64,000 bases of DNA from positions 160,808,267-160,872,266 of the forward strand of contig OU015496.1 in NCBI GenBank assembly GCA_907164885.2. Reading direction: 5' to 3'. This stretch comes from Dolomedes plantarius. Lineage: Eukaryota > Arthropoda > Arachnida > Araneae > Dolomedidae. A program made the position numbers and the translations under genes. Of the stretch, positions 22,720-34,253 are shown one piece after another; position 1 is the first letter of the stretch, and the number at the start of each line of letters is the position of its first letter. The notes beneath the pieces were generated by a model, which saw only the letters and a program-made list of their open reading frames with translations, had not been told where the DNA came from and made no database searches.

Positions 22720-23017
22720 TGTACTGAGGTGTACTAGGTTTGACAAAAAAGCAAATTGGACTGTAACTAAAATAAAAGGTTTAATAGCGTGGCATTGTTT
22801 GCCAAAGGAAACTCCGCTTGTTGCCGGAGCTCCTTCTAGGACGGATACAGAGTTCCTTCTGCGTTATTCATGCCGATAGAGGGCGAAGTGGGTGGAGGCG
22901 TTACGTCACACATTATTACGTAACACTATCAAATAGGCCATATCGATCACATGGTTTTGACAAAGACGTCAAGCTGATATTTGACTTTTTCTGGGGCACT
23001 TGTGGTTTTGAAGAACA
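22720..23017 (-). repeat. Probable BEL/Pao 5' LTR
   Basis: The inner edge is firm: ...CTCAGTACA, then TTTTGGTCC with the primer-binding TGG. The outer edge at 23017 (minus strand TGTTCTTC) is inferred from the TG rule only, since the partner LTR is deleted. The 298-bp body contains a palindromic TTACGTCACACATTATTACG. Confidence 0.55.
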
Positions 23018-23189
23018 CGGTTCTAAATTATCGCCTATATAATTGTATCTTCTGACTTGATCGTTATAACAGCTCTTCGTATAGAGAGTTCTGTATTCTT
23101 TCGTTTCTCTCTATTTGTCACAGAAGCATAATATATATCAAACTTTCTATTTCTATCATTTCGTTCTTTTTTTTTTTTTCGTTTATGAA

Positions 23190-23671
23190 AAGTCTATACC
23201 ACCAATAGTCATTTTTCTTTCAGTTCTCTGATCAGTCAAAAAATATGTTCTTCTTTCGCTACTTTTGTTCCTCTTGGACACTTACATTGTAGAAAATCTT
23301 TGCACTTACAAAAACAGATATCAAATATTTTGTTACTACGGCAGTGGAAATCTTATTTTTTATCGTCAGTTAATCGTTTCCAAGATTTTATCAAATTTTT
23401 TTTTCGAACGGTAAGCTGTTATTAACTGTATAATGCGGATGTGGGATACGATTGCAGTTGAAGCTTTTTGCCATATAGTTTCGATTCTCACCGCAACAAT
23501 TTCCGCAATATGTAAATCAGCTTGCTCCCTTCGAGTATCCGATTTAAGCTTTAGCTGAAATCTTTCAAAATTATAAAATTTCATGGCCTCTTTATACGTA
23601 GGTAAATTAATACCTTTCACCACTTCAATGTTGCCAAAAATACAACTAGAAGCTATTTTTGTTTTATCCAT
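23190..23671 (-). pseudogene. Element X protein, N-terminal part
   Basis: From an ATG at 23671: MDKTKIASSCIFGNIEVVKG, INLPTYKEAMKFYNFERFQ, HIAEIVAVRIETIWQKASTA, IVSHIRIIQLITAYRSKKKF, then a stop. A shifted frame continues CKCKDFLQCKCPRGTKVAKE with clustered cysteines and MTIGGID. The open frame also extends upstream to 23830 without family resemblance. The same blocks begin the multi-copy FPCHTQAVERC proteins I remember, so this and 10962-11905 are two ends of one gene split by the BEL insertion. Confidence 0.72.
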
Positions 23672-24524
23672 ATTAAACTCTGTAACAATTAGCAAACAAA
23701 ACTCCGAACTGTGAAGAACTATGACCGAACTGTGAACAATAATCGCGGAAAGCCATTGATTTTGACCAAAGAAATTTGTATGGCGCGTGTGCTTGCGCAG
23801 GGCAGAAGAGTAATGACCGGGCAAGGACATTCACCCCCAATACACCTATAAAGTCGCAAAAATCGGCTCGTTGGCTACTTAATTTATTCTTGTTTCCTCG
23901 CTCTTTTGCGGTTACAAATGATATAGAAAAGAGAAATTTGATCAGATTTTGAGAAATTCAAATCAAATGCGCGGGTAGATAGACTCAAAATAAATTATAC
24001 ATATTTTAGTATACGCATCTTGAACGGTTGGGTAACATTATATTCGCTATTAGGAAAGAATTTGGCAAAATTGGATTTTTCGCTCCACCCTAATAACTAA
24101 TGATCGCCAGCCCGAACAAGTATAATACTAGTTGCCATTCTCTTTTTTATTGTTGATTTTAAGAAGTTTTTGTGTTCCTGTTATGCAATCATTAGGTTTA
24201 ATGCAGGCAATGTTACACGTTGTTTGTCTTTTTTTAGTGTATCACTAATTCTTCATCATGAACTAAAAATTGATATAGAATTTTTTTAAAATCATTATTA
24301 ATTTTACTTTATGATAATAACGCTAAATAGTCACCTGAGATAAGTTAACAAATTCGAATAGCATATTACTGTGTAGGCACTATACGGAAATCATTAATAC
24401 TGCTGATTTACCTTAATGCCATATCCTATTTGACCTTTTGAAATGAAGAAATAATATTTTGTTTACATGAATTCTTAATTTTGTTGAAAAGCTAAAAATT
24501 TACATTTTTTTATAAATCATCCAG

Positions 24525-24637
24525 CTCAACTGTATTTCCTCCTGTCCCCCTGAGAAGCCATATAGTGTATTTGGTGATGACATGAAATATTCATACTGCT
24601 CTAATGTTCGCCCCGAAGCACCACCTTATCATGGGAA
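24525..24637 (+). CDS. Egfr-like: Receptor kinase exon 3 (end of ectodomain)
   Basis: Acceptor ATCATCCAG, donor gtaagc; 37 codons plus 2 bases. Encodes LNCISSCPPEKPYSVFGDDM and SYCSNVRPEAPPYHG, the last cysteines before the membrane. Phase 0 start fits exon 2; the 2-base overhang (AA) joins the T of exon 4 to make Asn. Confidence 0.85.
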
Positions 24638-25263
24638 GTAAGCTGTGAATTTAATTATGTGTTTTAGATCATATTTGTGACTTTAAAGTATTTGTATAGT
24701 AAGACATTTGAAGACTTAAGAAAAAGGATAAAGATTATCTAATGTATTTGAATACACTCTTTACCTTTTTTGAAAATATTAACCCCTTCCTTCACGCTCC
24801 CGTCAAAATTACGGGGTTTGGTTTAGCCTTCTATTTCTCGTGTCCGTGATATTTCCGGGCTGGAGTGTTTAAAAGTAACGCACCAAAAATATTAAAACAA
24901 TCCCTTTCATTCACCCTAAAAAATTTTTATTTCTTATTTTACATACCAGATGGCAGCACCAAACTATTTAGAATGTAATTGAAAATGTTTTTATTTTAAC
25001 CAGATGTGGCAGATCAAGAAATAAATGGAATCCTTCGAATAAAATAGGCACTTTTATAACCGTTTTCTTGAAAATTATTCGATAGTTAAGGGATAAAAGA
25101 CTTGGCAATTTTATGCCAAGTAACTTATGCACGTTGTTATTTTAATTATAAAAGATATATAGAAATGTTTTTCAATTCAGCATTAAAGAGCTTCCATAAA
25201 TTCGAATTGCAGTATTTGTGTTGGTATTATTTAACTGGGATACGTCTAAGAATGTTTATTTAC
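24638..25263. other. Intron, no recognised feature
   Basis: AT-rich. TTAACCCCTTCC at 24779 resembles a piggyBac-type end but has no partner. Confidence 0.5.
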
Positions 25264-25510
25264 GAGGCGGTGAAAGGCAAAGTGGTGTAAGTCACATTTT
25301 CAACTTTTTTTATTTGAGAGCAAAAATGTAATCTCCATGTTCAATTTATAGGGGAATTGCAAATAATTATTATTTGCCATATTATAATAATTATTATGAA
25401 TTATAATTTGTTCAGTTCATAGTGAAATATTTTGTAGTTTTGGCAGTAAAACGCTTTGGACTTAAACCACTTGACTTACTGACCTACACCTTTTTGCCTT
25501 TCACCGCCTC
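25264..25510. mobile_element. Short MITE
   Basis: Ends are inverted copies of GAGGCGGTGAAAGGCAAA followed by GGTGTA. The interior is ~190 bp of AT-rich non-coding sequence. No clear target duplication was found, so the superfamily is unassigned. Confidence 0.65.
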
Positions 25511-25599
25511 ATATAAGCGGTGACCCAAATGATAGTGAGAGTTTTCTATTTTTTTCTGAAAAGACTTATTGGTTGGGATATTTGAACATGCAAGAATTA

Positions 25600-26080
25600 A
25601 GAGTATTACATGATCTTCATATCCGCTGAACAGATTTCCCTTGTCGGTTCAAGAAATCGTACCGACGCTTTCGTAAATTTTGGACAATTTGAGCTATGAA
25701 TGCCAGTGGTGTTCTGCGGAACCAATCTTGAACGGAGTTCCGGACCTCTTAATCGGTAGTGAACAGGCGGCCTTTGAGAATATATGTAGGGGGACTAAGA
25801 AATGACTATCGCAGACCGACAACTCGGGGCTAAAGGGAGATGATCATGAAACTCGAAGTGGTGGCGCCGTAACCAATTTCTCACACGGCAGCAATTGATA
25901 CCATGTTGACGGCCACGTCTGTTTAAGCAGGTCTCGCCATGTACCATGCTCACATGTCTTTTACGAAATTCACTAATTGTCTGGGCACTGTACATTGTCA
26001 CAGACAGTCCTTCCCATTAACATCTTTCATGCGACTATAAATTTCGTCCTCACTAACACTTTCTGCCGGTTTAGAAAGGG
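25600..26080 (-). pseudogene. Mariner-type transposase C-terminal relic
   Basis: Minus-strand frames give HHFEFHDHLPLAPSC, then YILKGRLFTTD, EVRNSVQDWFRRTPLAF and RYDFLNRQGK. These match, in order, the end of mariner transposases (PDLAPSD, GQRF-TTDEEV, VQDWF, FYS-GI, RWDKC). Many stops and frameshifts; termini not identified. Confidence 0.5.
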
Positions 26081-26504
26081 GAAGGAGACCAGGGTGAATA
26101 ATCATATTGGCCTTAGGACGCCTATAGCATTCCTTTTAAATAGAAAGGATAATTTATTAATATTGTTCTTATGTCCTTTTAAAAAAAATTGGTTGTAGGG
26201 CCAAGGATGATCATTGTAATTGCTTGCAACAATATCTTTAGTTATCAATATGGACATTCTTCAAACTTTAATTCAGAATAAAACTGTTTAGATTCCCTAG
26301 CACAAAATATTGAATGATAGTAATTTTAAGAGCTTTTGAGGGCATTCTTTTTATTTAAGTAATGTTGGTAACCATAATCATCGCTGTCAAATTCAATGGC
26401 TAAGCATTTAACACAATGTTATGGTCTCTGTTAACGAAACAAAAAACAAACAAAAAAAATCCCAATTTTAAACTATGGATAATCGGCCGAATGGTTAGTG
26501 CAGT

Positions 26505-26600
26505 AGTCCGCAAACCGCGACCCATGTGCGGCTCTTTGGCCCCTTGAGTGTGGCTCTTCTTCAAAATACCACGTGCGAGCAGGGCACGTACAGTGCAATT
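26505..26600 (+). mobile_element. Possible hAT-type terminus
   Basis: CAGTAGTCCGCAAACCGCGA followed by CGGCTCTTTGGCCCC resembles hAT terminal sequences of the CAGTGGTTCCCAAAC type. No partner end found. Confidence 0.35.
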
Positions 26601-26739
26601 TAAACTTCGTGATGTCTGGTTTTCTTATTTCTATTTTTACACACTAAGTTGGTGTTTATGTGTCTTTATCTTTAGTCAAGTGACTTAATAAGAAGACTTA
26701 ATAAGTAGACTTAATAAGAAAACATTTCATGGAAGATTA

Positions 26740-26921
26740 AGGGCCTGTTCACATAGGAGTCTGGTAGCGGAAGCGTTAAAGTATTGAAATATATTTAACC
26801 AATGACAAACCTCCACACGATTTGCAACGAAATTTTTTACGCCTATGATTGGTTAATTTCCGCCTCAGCGCCATCTTTCCTTCTACGTTTCCGCTACCAG
26901 ACTGGTATGTGAACAAACCCT
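26740..26921. mobile_element. 182-bp fold-back MITE
   Basis: Ends are inverted repeats of about 38 bp: AGGGCCTGTTCACATAGGAG on the left and, read inward, AGGGTTTGTTCACATACCAG on the right, both continuing TCTGGTAGCGGAARCG. No coding capacity. No clear target duplication seen. Confidence 0.85.
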
Positions 26922-27932
26922 CAGCCCTGAAGCAGCAAAAATTGACCGTAGAGCTCCAAATCAAACCAAACACCTTCTGCAGTCAAAATTTGAGTTACCA
27001 CTTGCAGGGCTTGTTTGAACGAATCGACGTCACGACCGTACGTAGCTCCCTAGCTCAAAAACGTTCATACAGCATACAGACACTTTCCAAAGATACCAGA
27101 TTTGTTTCGAAACATACAATTTTAATCTGAGTATTTAACAACTGTCATTAATACAAAAGTCTTACTTTCATTTAGGTCACCGTTATGTTAGCTCTTTATA
27201 TACTTCTATATATTAACTCTCTATAGATAATATCCCAAGGAAATTAAACTTGGGTAGAAAGTTTCTTTAAATAAGATATTTTAAATTACGCGTGCTTCTT
27301 TTGCCTTTTCAAAGAGTTTATTTTAATTTCAAAATATTTAAAACAAATAAATTGCGGTGAATTTATCTTTTTTCTTTTGTACAAATAATAAAAAAGTGTA
27401 CTGCGCAAAAATAATAATTGTATTTTTTTTTTAAAGGCAGTGAAACAGAATGTATATGCATAAATACACTGGAATTAAACGTATGTGCTTAGACGTAATT
27501 ATATGGTAGACTTAAGATAATAATGAAAAAATACTCAAATAAATGCAATCTTTGAGAGAAAATTAAACTAGGACTTAAAATTGATTTAAGAAGCGAAGAT
27601 CGTTTAAATTGTCTGTGCTTTTAGTTTTCTCTTTAAACAATTTTCATAGTTATTTCATCTTTCATAACAAAAAATTGGGATAAACTTCGTATCTGAAAAT
27701 AAAATAAAAGTCCTTATGCACTATGAAGTAGCAATAATTGTATTCTTTGGTAAAAGCAAATACAGGGAATGTACATGCAACAAAAATGTTAGGATTAAAT
27801 GGATATGTTTAGATGTAGTATATTTGGTGGAAATCGGAGAGAGAAAATACAGAAATCAATTAATGAAATTATTATTGTTACTATGTATGATTTTTTATAT
27901 ATTCTCTTAATTTTAATGAAAAAAATCTACAG
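26922..27932. other. Intron, no recognised feature
   Basis: AT-rich intron up to the transmembrane exon. Confidence 0.6.
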
Positions 27933-28071
27933 TATTCAACTAGGATCAATAATTGGAGGTGTTGTTTTTGGTTGCATTGCTTTGTTGGCAGTATGTTACA
28001 ACGTTTATAGATACCACAGGAGACAGAGGGTAGAAATTATAGAAGATGCCATGCTGGTGACTGCGAGTATG
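27933..28071 (+). CDS. Egfr-like: Receptor kinase exon 4 (transmembrane)
   Basis: Acceptor ATCTACAG, donor gtgagt; one base plus 46 codons. SIIGGVVFGCIALLAVCYNV (161-180) is the single membrane-spanning helix with a GxxxG-like small-residue face, followed by the basic stop-transfer YRYHRRQR and the start of the juxtamembrane segment. There is an in-frame stop upstream of the acceptor, so the acceptor choice is forced by phase. Confidence 0.92.
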
Positions 28072-28661
28072 GTGAGTATTAAGCCAAACGCTTCAGATCT
28101 TAATCAGAGCGTCCGCCAGTGACTACAATTGCGAGTGACACAAAATCATAAAACAGCTCGCAAAAATCTCTTAAAAAAGATAGTTATGGCTGAAAAAAGC
28201 GAAAATGTTTCCATTATGGAATATTAAAACGAAATCTAAAAGTATTTGATGGGTTTTTTTCTGGCTGTGATATAATTTAAAACTTTTGATTTAAATCTAA
28301 ATCTCCCGCAAAAAAAGATTTTTGTTGCTATATTATCTCGTGCTTTTGTTTTTATACTTAGCATGAAATCAAAAAAATGTACATTTAAAAATATGTTGAG
28401 TAGCCAGTTATTTTCAAGCAATTACATAAAACTATTATTTCAATTATTTGGAAAAATTACAAGAGACCCAATTCAATTAGTCACCTGATTTGGGTTTTTT
28501 CACCAACAAGGGTTAAATTTTCATTGACAGCAATTGTAAAAAAAATATGAGAAAAATAAATTGCTTTTAATAAAAAATATTTCTTATTTTTTAGAACACT
28601 TCGAAGTTTAGTTAATTTTCTCTTATTTTTACGAATTATGCTTCATTTTAGCATCTTCAAA

Positions 28662-28704
<43 letters not shown>

Positions 28705-28715
28705 AAAATAAATAA

Positions 28716-28765
<50 letters not shown>

Positions 28766-28922
28766 GTATATTTGTATGCATGTTTGCAGGGAGAAATAAA
28801 TACTTAGGTATCTGTAAATCGTTAAATTATAATTTCTGTCATGGAGAAGAAGCACTGTAGAATCTTAGCTCCCACTGTCTAGGAATTTCTTAATATATAC
28901 ATATATGCATATATTATATATA
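28072..28922. other. Intron with two short (TA)n tracts
   Basis: AT-rich intron. Microsatellite tracts at about 28665-28698 and 28727-28761; otherwise no recognised feature. Confidence 0.7.
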
Positions 28923-30200
28923 CAGTGGTAGCTAAAGTTGCGGACACTTTTTGAAATTTGAATGTTTTGCAAATCTGAATGCTTATAAAAGATCTTACAC
29001 TTCATGCAGTGCAACGATTCATATATGAAATTAAAAGAAATTGCATGTTGAATTCAACACAATAAACATAAGTCAAATATTTGTATTACAAGGGAAGTTA
29101 TTCATTGAAAATCCCTGTGTACTTACGATGCCACTTTCCTATCAGTATTTCGTTGTGTATCCTTTATTTTTCAAGACAGCAGCACAGCGTCGTGGGAATG
29201 AGCCGACCAATATTTAGAGCTCTTTCTACTATATTATGTGGTACTATGTTACACTTATAGCCTCAATTAATTCTCTTGAATTGGATTAACGCCTCAGATG
29301 TACTAGATTTTTAAAATGGAACCACAAATGTTCTATGGGTTTAGGTCTGGGATGTTTCCTTGGAATCCAAGCACCTGTATGTCATTCTCCGCGAACCACT
29401 GTTGGAGTATCCATGAAGTATGGCAGGGAGCTGAATCCTGCTGCTAAAAAAATGGGGCATTATCTGGAAAAAAAGATTCCTTATAGAAGATTTGGTTGCA
29501 TAATGGTGTCAATATACTTCTGCTGTTCAATATGCCATGGGAAGAAGGTGGCCTACAGCAGCTCCTGACGCACATGGCCAGATCATAACACTTGTAGGAT
29601 TCTTTGTTATCGCTTGCATGCAATCTGGATGTACTTCTTCCCCAATGCGACGTTTTACATATTTTCTCCCATCACCACCAAATATCGATATCTTAGTTTC
29701 GTCACTCCATATCACTTCTTTCTACTGACCTTCGGTCCATGCAATGTGTTCTTTTGTCCTGTATTCATTTCTGCCGCTTCCTCTAATTCAGCAATGGCTT
29801 CTTTTGGGGTAATCCTACCGTTTATGCCAACCTACGTTAGTCTGCTCCGCACCGTTCTTCCACTGACAAAAACACCAGTTGCACTCAGTTCACTGCTAAT
29901 GGCCACAGATAACATCTATCTGTCCCTAAGAGAAATTCGTTATGTTCTCCTATCATCAACAGCTGTTGTGTACTTTTTCTGGCCTTTTACTACCCTGTTT
30001 TGTATAGATTGTATTTCCACATAGTGTATATAAACAAAATTTTCGTTCTCCTGATGTTGTCACATTCCCACCAACTTCTCTCGCAATTGCTGCATACGAA
30101 AGACCATTTTCACATAAAACAACAATCCGTAATACGCCAGATGTTAATAATGAATAGCAGCTTAGTTTACAACGTATCTATATTTAAATCCAATATCAAC
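28923..30200 (-). pseudogene. Tc1-type element, decayed
   Basis: The left end CAGTGGTAGCTAAAGTTGCG follows a TA at 28921-28922. Minus-strand blocks: IWSDETKISIFGGDGRKYVK and RRIGEEVHPDCMQA (first catalytic Asp region) at 29527-29715, GQKNTLHGP, and near 30120-30030 LCENGLSYAAIA with REVGGNVTTS. Frames shift repeatedly. The right terminus is not identified, so the right bound is approximate. Confidence 0.75.
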
Positions 30201-30375
30201 TTTTCTCATTATCTGTATACACTTCTATGCAGTAACGTTAGTATAATCTTAAAAAAACATCCCTTCTAAGCAGGCACTACCTGTTTTGCTTGAGTTAACC
30301 TAATTATCCCTTACTTCTTTTAGTTAATATTAAGATAGTTAGTTGCATGAAGATTATAATCTTTGTTAATTACAG

Positions 30376-30516
30376 CCGATGAATGATACTGAAGATTATG
30401 AACGTCCAAAGACAACAAGTATTAAACCAAATTTAGCTAGAATTATTATAATCAATGAACCTGACCTGAAAAAATCTGGGGAATTGGGCCATGGTGCCTT
30501 TGGTACTGTCTATAAG
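30376..30516 (+). CDS. Egfr-like: Receptor kinase exon 5 (juxtamembrane and P-loop)
   Basis: Acceptor AATTACAG, donor gtaagt; 47 codons, phase 0/0. NLARIIIINEPDLKKSGELG leads into GHGAFGTVYK, the glycine-rich ATP-binding loop (240-245). Human EGFR has GSGAFGTVYK; Ser to His in the loop is unusual. Confidence 0.95.
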
Positions 30517-32359
30517 GTAAGTATTAAATTTACACTTATGTTATGCCTTTCTTATTTATGAATCAGTAAATTTCTTTTACCTGCATATATATTTACACAC
30601 ACATATGGGAACCTGTTGTACATTGGACCGGATATACGTTGGTCCTACGCCATCGCTAGCTCTATTTTTTCAGTTTTTTCGTAAGTTCATGTATGTGTCA
30701 ATAGAACTCCTTAAAGTACCTAGTATAAAAAAAAAATTCCTCATTTTCTTCTAACGGTTAACAGAATATATTATCTCGTCGGTTAAGAGTAAATATTTTA
30801 ATGTTTTTGTTTTCTCTGGCGATATTAACAGCATTTTAATACAAAACGAATGTCATTCTTAAATTAGTCACTCGTCACAAAAACATATGTCACAAAATCC
30901 TATTTATTTATTTCTATTTGAAAACGCCCGATGTTTGACAGTCGAGTCATCAGCTTTCTTGCTTCTGAGTATCTATGAACAATAAAACCAAACCCAATAT
31001 GTGCATAGTGCGCGTGTCTGAATGTTCAGCATTCGGAGCATTGGTCGTTCTGAGTTAATTAAAGTGCAATTAAGCGAGTCCTTAAGTCCTATTCTACATA
31101 ATAAGGTAGGCATTGAGGAAATCCAGTAGTCCGATGGAGAAGGGAAATAGCAGAACCAAAAGGAAAGCTAGGAATTTGAGATCCTGAACAGCAAGTCACT
31201 CCCAAGCCTGACCCCTACCTTTATTAGTCATCTCAAGCTTAATAATCATAATAATTATAATAGTTATAATAAATCATAAATAATTCTAATAATGTATTTT
31301 ATCATTATTTCTCGATCCTTAAATTGAATCTATAAGCTTCACATACATATCTCAACAATCTTCACATTGAATTTGGTTGTAACGCCTAAATGCTATGATC
31401 CATCTCACGAGCACCAAATATCATACCATACTGAAATTCGCTAAAAAACAATGATTGCCTGCCATGTTTATAACGCAATCAGCTCTTTAATCTTCCACAG
31501 ATATCTGTCGGTATATATACACTGCACGCGGTCAAAACCATTTATTTGAAAGTGCCCGATGCTTCCTATTTCCAATGAGACCATCTTAACCAGTTATTCT
31601 GGCACTTCAGTGTATATCAATGTGGTATGGTATTATCATTCTGTTATTAATATTATTTTTAATATTGTTGACATTATATTCGTTTATAGGAAAATAATTA
31701 TAATTGTTGAGACTCTAATTCCCTTCAACAGAGGGCAGCACATTTTCTTTACTTATATTTTTTGAGAATATCTACTTTTTTGATGGCAGCACTTCTTTTT
31801 TTTTTTTAAGATATCTACCATTTTGTTGTTATTGTAGTTGTTAGAATTTTTGGCGTGTGATATGTGAAGTTTTCCGTAAATAGAATTCTTCTAAGTTATA
31901 TACGGATGAAAATTCATTTTCTTCGGTGTTGCTGAAGTTCTGCAACTTAAATACAAAAGTATCTTAAATACAAAAGTATTATTTCTTTTGAGAAGATGGA
32001 ACGCATGAAAGCACAGAAGAGGTTATTATTTCGTTTTTGACTCAAGGTAATGTATAGGTTTACAAAAGCAAGATCAAAGTTCTAGCGTAGCTACACGGAT
32101 ATCAAAGGTAAAAGTTTTTATTCATTCCATTCTAAATGAATGGTTGATTTCTCGAACCGCGTGTGTTCTCAACGGTGTTGAGTAGATTTAGACACACTAA
32201 TTTTCTTTTATGTTTTGGTTTAACAACAATAATAATGATTTTATTATTATTTGTTGACTCTTAAATTGCATCTATAACCAACGTATACTGTAACTATTTC
32301 AAAAGGATAAATTTAGATGTATTGTTTAATACTAATGTGACTTTCTTTTCCTTTTGCAG
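30517..32359. other. Intron, no recognised feature
   Basis: AT-rich with ATA-rich low complexity near 31230-31300. TATTTGAAARYGCCCGATGYTT occurs near 30918 and 31543, hinting at a dispersed repeat pair, but I could not delimit it. Confidence 0.45.
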
Positions 32360-32458
32360 GGTGGTTTCGTACCTAAAGGAAAAAACGCCACAGTCCCTGT
32401 GGCTATTAAAGTTCTCCATGATGGAAGAAGTCGAAACAAAAGTAAAGAAATGTTAGAG
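32360..32458 (+). CDS. Egfr-like: Receptor kinase exon 6 (VAIK lysine)
   Basis: Acceptor CTTTTGCAG, donor gtagaa; 33 codons, phase 0/0. PVAIKVLHDGRSRNKSKEML includes the ATP-anchoring Lys266. Confidence 0.94.
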
Positions 32459-33294
32459 GTAGAAAAAATTATATACTTTACAAACCACGATATTTTGTGA
32501 AGTCAGTACAACAGTTGATTTCACTGATATTTTTTCTCCATGCTGGACAATTGGGAAGATTTTCTTTTAGCATGTTTTTAGTTACAGATCATGTAAACAT
32601 ATTTTATATTCCTTTCATGGTAAATATTTAATTGAAGTTTTTTTTAAATTTTAAATTTTCTCCATTACCTTTTTACAGAGTATAAAATTACTTTTGTCAA
32701 AAATCTAAATTTTTAAAATAAAAAGAATTTCAAAATCAAGTGTAAATCAAAATGTTGATGAGTATAAAATATGTAAGCGAATTTTATTACGGTCATCACC
32801 TTTGTATGTAAGTTCCATATTTGATTTTGTTTAACTATCCATATTCTTTTATTTTAGGAATAATTTTAAATAATAGCAATGAAACTGTGAATTTTACATT
32901 GCTTGTACGCAGTGGGCTTGGGTTCAAATTTAAAACAAGGCCTAGTCGTTTCCGTAGCACTCTCCTCATAGACAACAATGCTGGCTCACATAAATGGTGC
33001 TCCCACAATAAATTAGTCAGCAAAGCTTTTTGGATCTTCATGGGTCAATGTCATAAGAAGAAGACCCTACTGTCAGAAGACAATTACCTGCCGCATTAAA
33101 AAAAATAAAAAACATATATAACAGTAGTTCTGTGGATAGTTATTAATTAATTAAGTTTTGTAACAAACTTTATCACTACTAACTTAAACTCTCTTTATAT
33201 AAAATAATACCCCCATATCTATAACATTTATTTATCCCGTGACAGCCCGATAACACACACACAAGACAATTGATTATGTATGTAAAAACATATA
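32459..33294. other. Intron, no recognised feature
   Basis: A less AT-rich patch at about 32890-33070 has open frames on both strands but no motif I recognise; it may be a decayed repeat. Confidence 0.45.
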
Positions 33295-33877
33295 CAGGGT
33301 GTTTCAAACAGAATCATCCGATTTGAAATGAGTATATTATGAAAAATATTCACCGTAGAAACTTAAAATTAATTTTATATTACATGGCTAATCATAAAGA
33401 ATTTTTATAAACCAAATTAAGGGTACTAAATATGCCCACCTTTGGATGCACGACATATGTCTATACGGTTGGCAAATTCGTCCCAAACTTTTGTGAGCAT
33501 GTCTGCATCCACTTCCTCTACGTTTGTTATGCGTACACAGGCAACCCGTGTCTTGGAATTGTTTATACCATCACCGAATGCTCCGAGAGGTAGAAACTTC
33601 AATCTACCAGGATTTTGTAGACGAAAATCACGCTGAACAGTTGTTACAGACTCGACACTTCGCAAACAGTAGAACACAAAATGATTTCTGTTGTGCAGTC
33701 GCCATCTTTACAACACTGAAGTGGCGGGCGACGGAAGAGCGTTAGCGCTAATTGTCGGCAACTGCGTGAAACTCGAGATTTCCCTCTTTCTGCCTCTGCA
33801 TTATTGGACCTAAACGGATTAAAAGATGAATAGTTATGATTTTTTAAAAATCGGATGATTATTTTTCAAACATCCCG
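33295..33877 (-). mobile_element. Internally deleted mariner-type element
   Basis: The left end CAGGGTGTTTCAAACAGAAT and the right end read inward (CGGGATGTTTGAAAAATAAT) form inverted repeats, both continuing into CATCCGATTT, with TA on each side. Inside, minus-strand frames give the start of a transposase-like protein (MATAQQKSFCVLLFAK, HTH region of the DUF4817 type) and then, within 40 codons, its end (ADMLTKVWDEFANRIDICRA, SKGGHI). The whole catalytic core is missing. This looks like a deletion derivative moved in trans. Confidence 0.75.
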
Positions 33878-34067
33878 TATAAGGATACAGATAAAGATAC
33901 ACATACGTATATGAATATTTAGTAACATTTTATTCAATACAATTAAATTATTAAATTTTGATGTCCTCATGAACTTATGTCAGATTACTGAAAAATTAGT
34001 ACGCACCCAGAAATGTATTTTAAAATTTATTTGCATTGTAAGGTAATGTTTTTTCTTTTCATTTCAG

Positions 34068-34253
34068 GAAGCCCGCTTCATGGCCAGTGTCAATCACCCC
34101 AACCTCTTAAATCTCTTTGGAATTTGCCTGACTCCACAGCTTATGCTTGTGACACAACTCATGCCCCTGGGTTGTCTCCTAGATTATGTTCGAGCTAACA
34201 AAGACAAGATTGGATCAAAACACTTGTTGAGTTGGTGCTCTCAAATAGCAAAG
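34068..34253 (+). CDS. Egfr-like: Receptor kinase exon 7 (helix C to helix D)
   Basis: Acceptor CATTTCAG, donor gtaagg; 62 codons, phase 0/0. [20 protein letters not shown] holds the helix-C Glu283; [20 protein letters not shown] holds gatekeeper Thr311 and Cys318. [18 protein letters not shown] is the ErbB helix E segment. Confidence 0.96.

Larger units (their letters stand above)
11906..23017 (-). mobile_element. BEL/Pao LTR retrotransposon, 3'-truncated, inserted in X
   Basis: Read on the minus strand: a probable 5' LTR (about 22720-23017), a primer-binding site starting TGG at 22716, gag and protease (22652-20910), a short piece at 14771-14828, then RT and RNase H (13935-11906). The integrase and 3' LTR are absent, and BEL sequence joins element X directly near 11905, implying a deletion. 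The coding sequence is split by a Helitron (13936-14770) and an LTR element (14834-20904); the BEL reading continues across both insertions. Confidence 0.85.
10653..24092 (-). mobile_element. DNA transposon 'X' (outermost layer of the nest)
   Basis: The ends are inverted repeats TAGGGTGGAACG (10653-10664) and, read inward from 24092, TAGGGTGGAGCG. They are flanked by identical 8-bp duplications ATAACTAA at 10645-10652 and 24093-24100. Removing the BEL element and its passengers leaves about 2.3 kb. Both outer parts encode minus-strand pieces of one protein family (see 10962-11905 and 23190-23671). The TA(R)NG-type terminus and 8-bp duplication are hAT-like, but the protein lacks the hAT dimerisation block I know. 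I do not know an established superfamily name for it. Confidence 0.8.

Noticed and set aside
24779..25089. piggyBac-type element between two TTAA sites
   Set aside because: TTAACCCC at 24779 looks like an end, but the sequence at 25086 does not match it as an inverted repeat.
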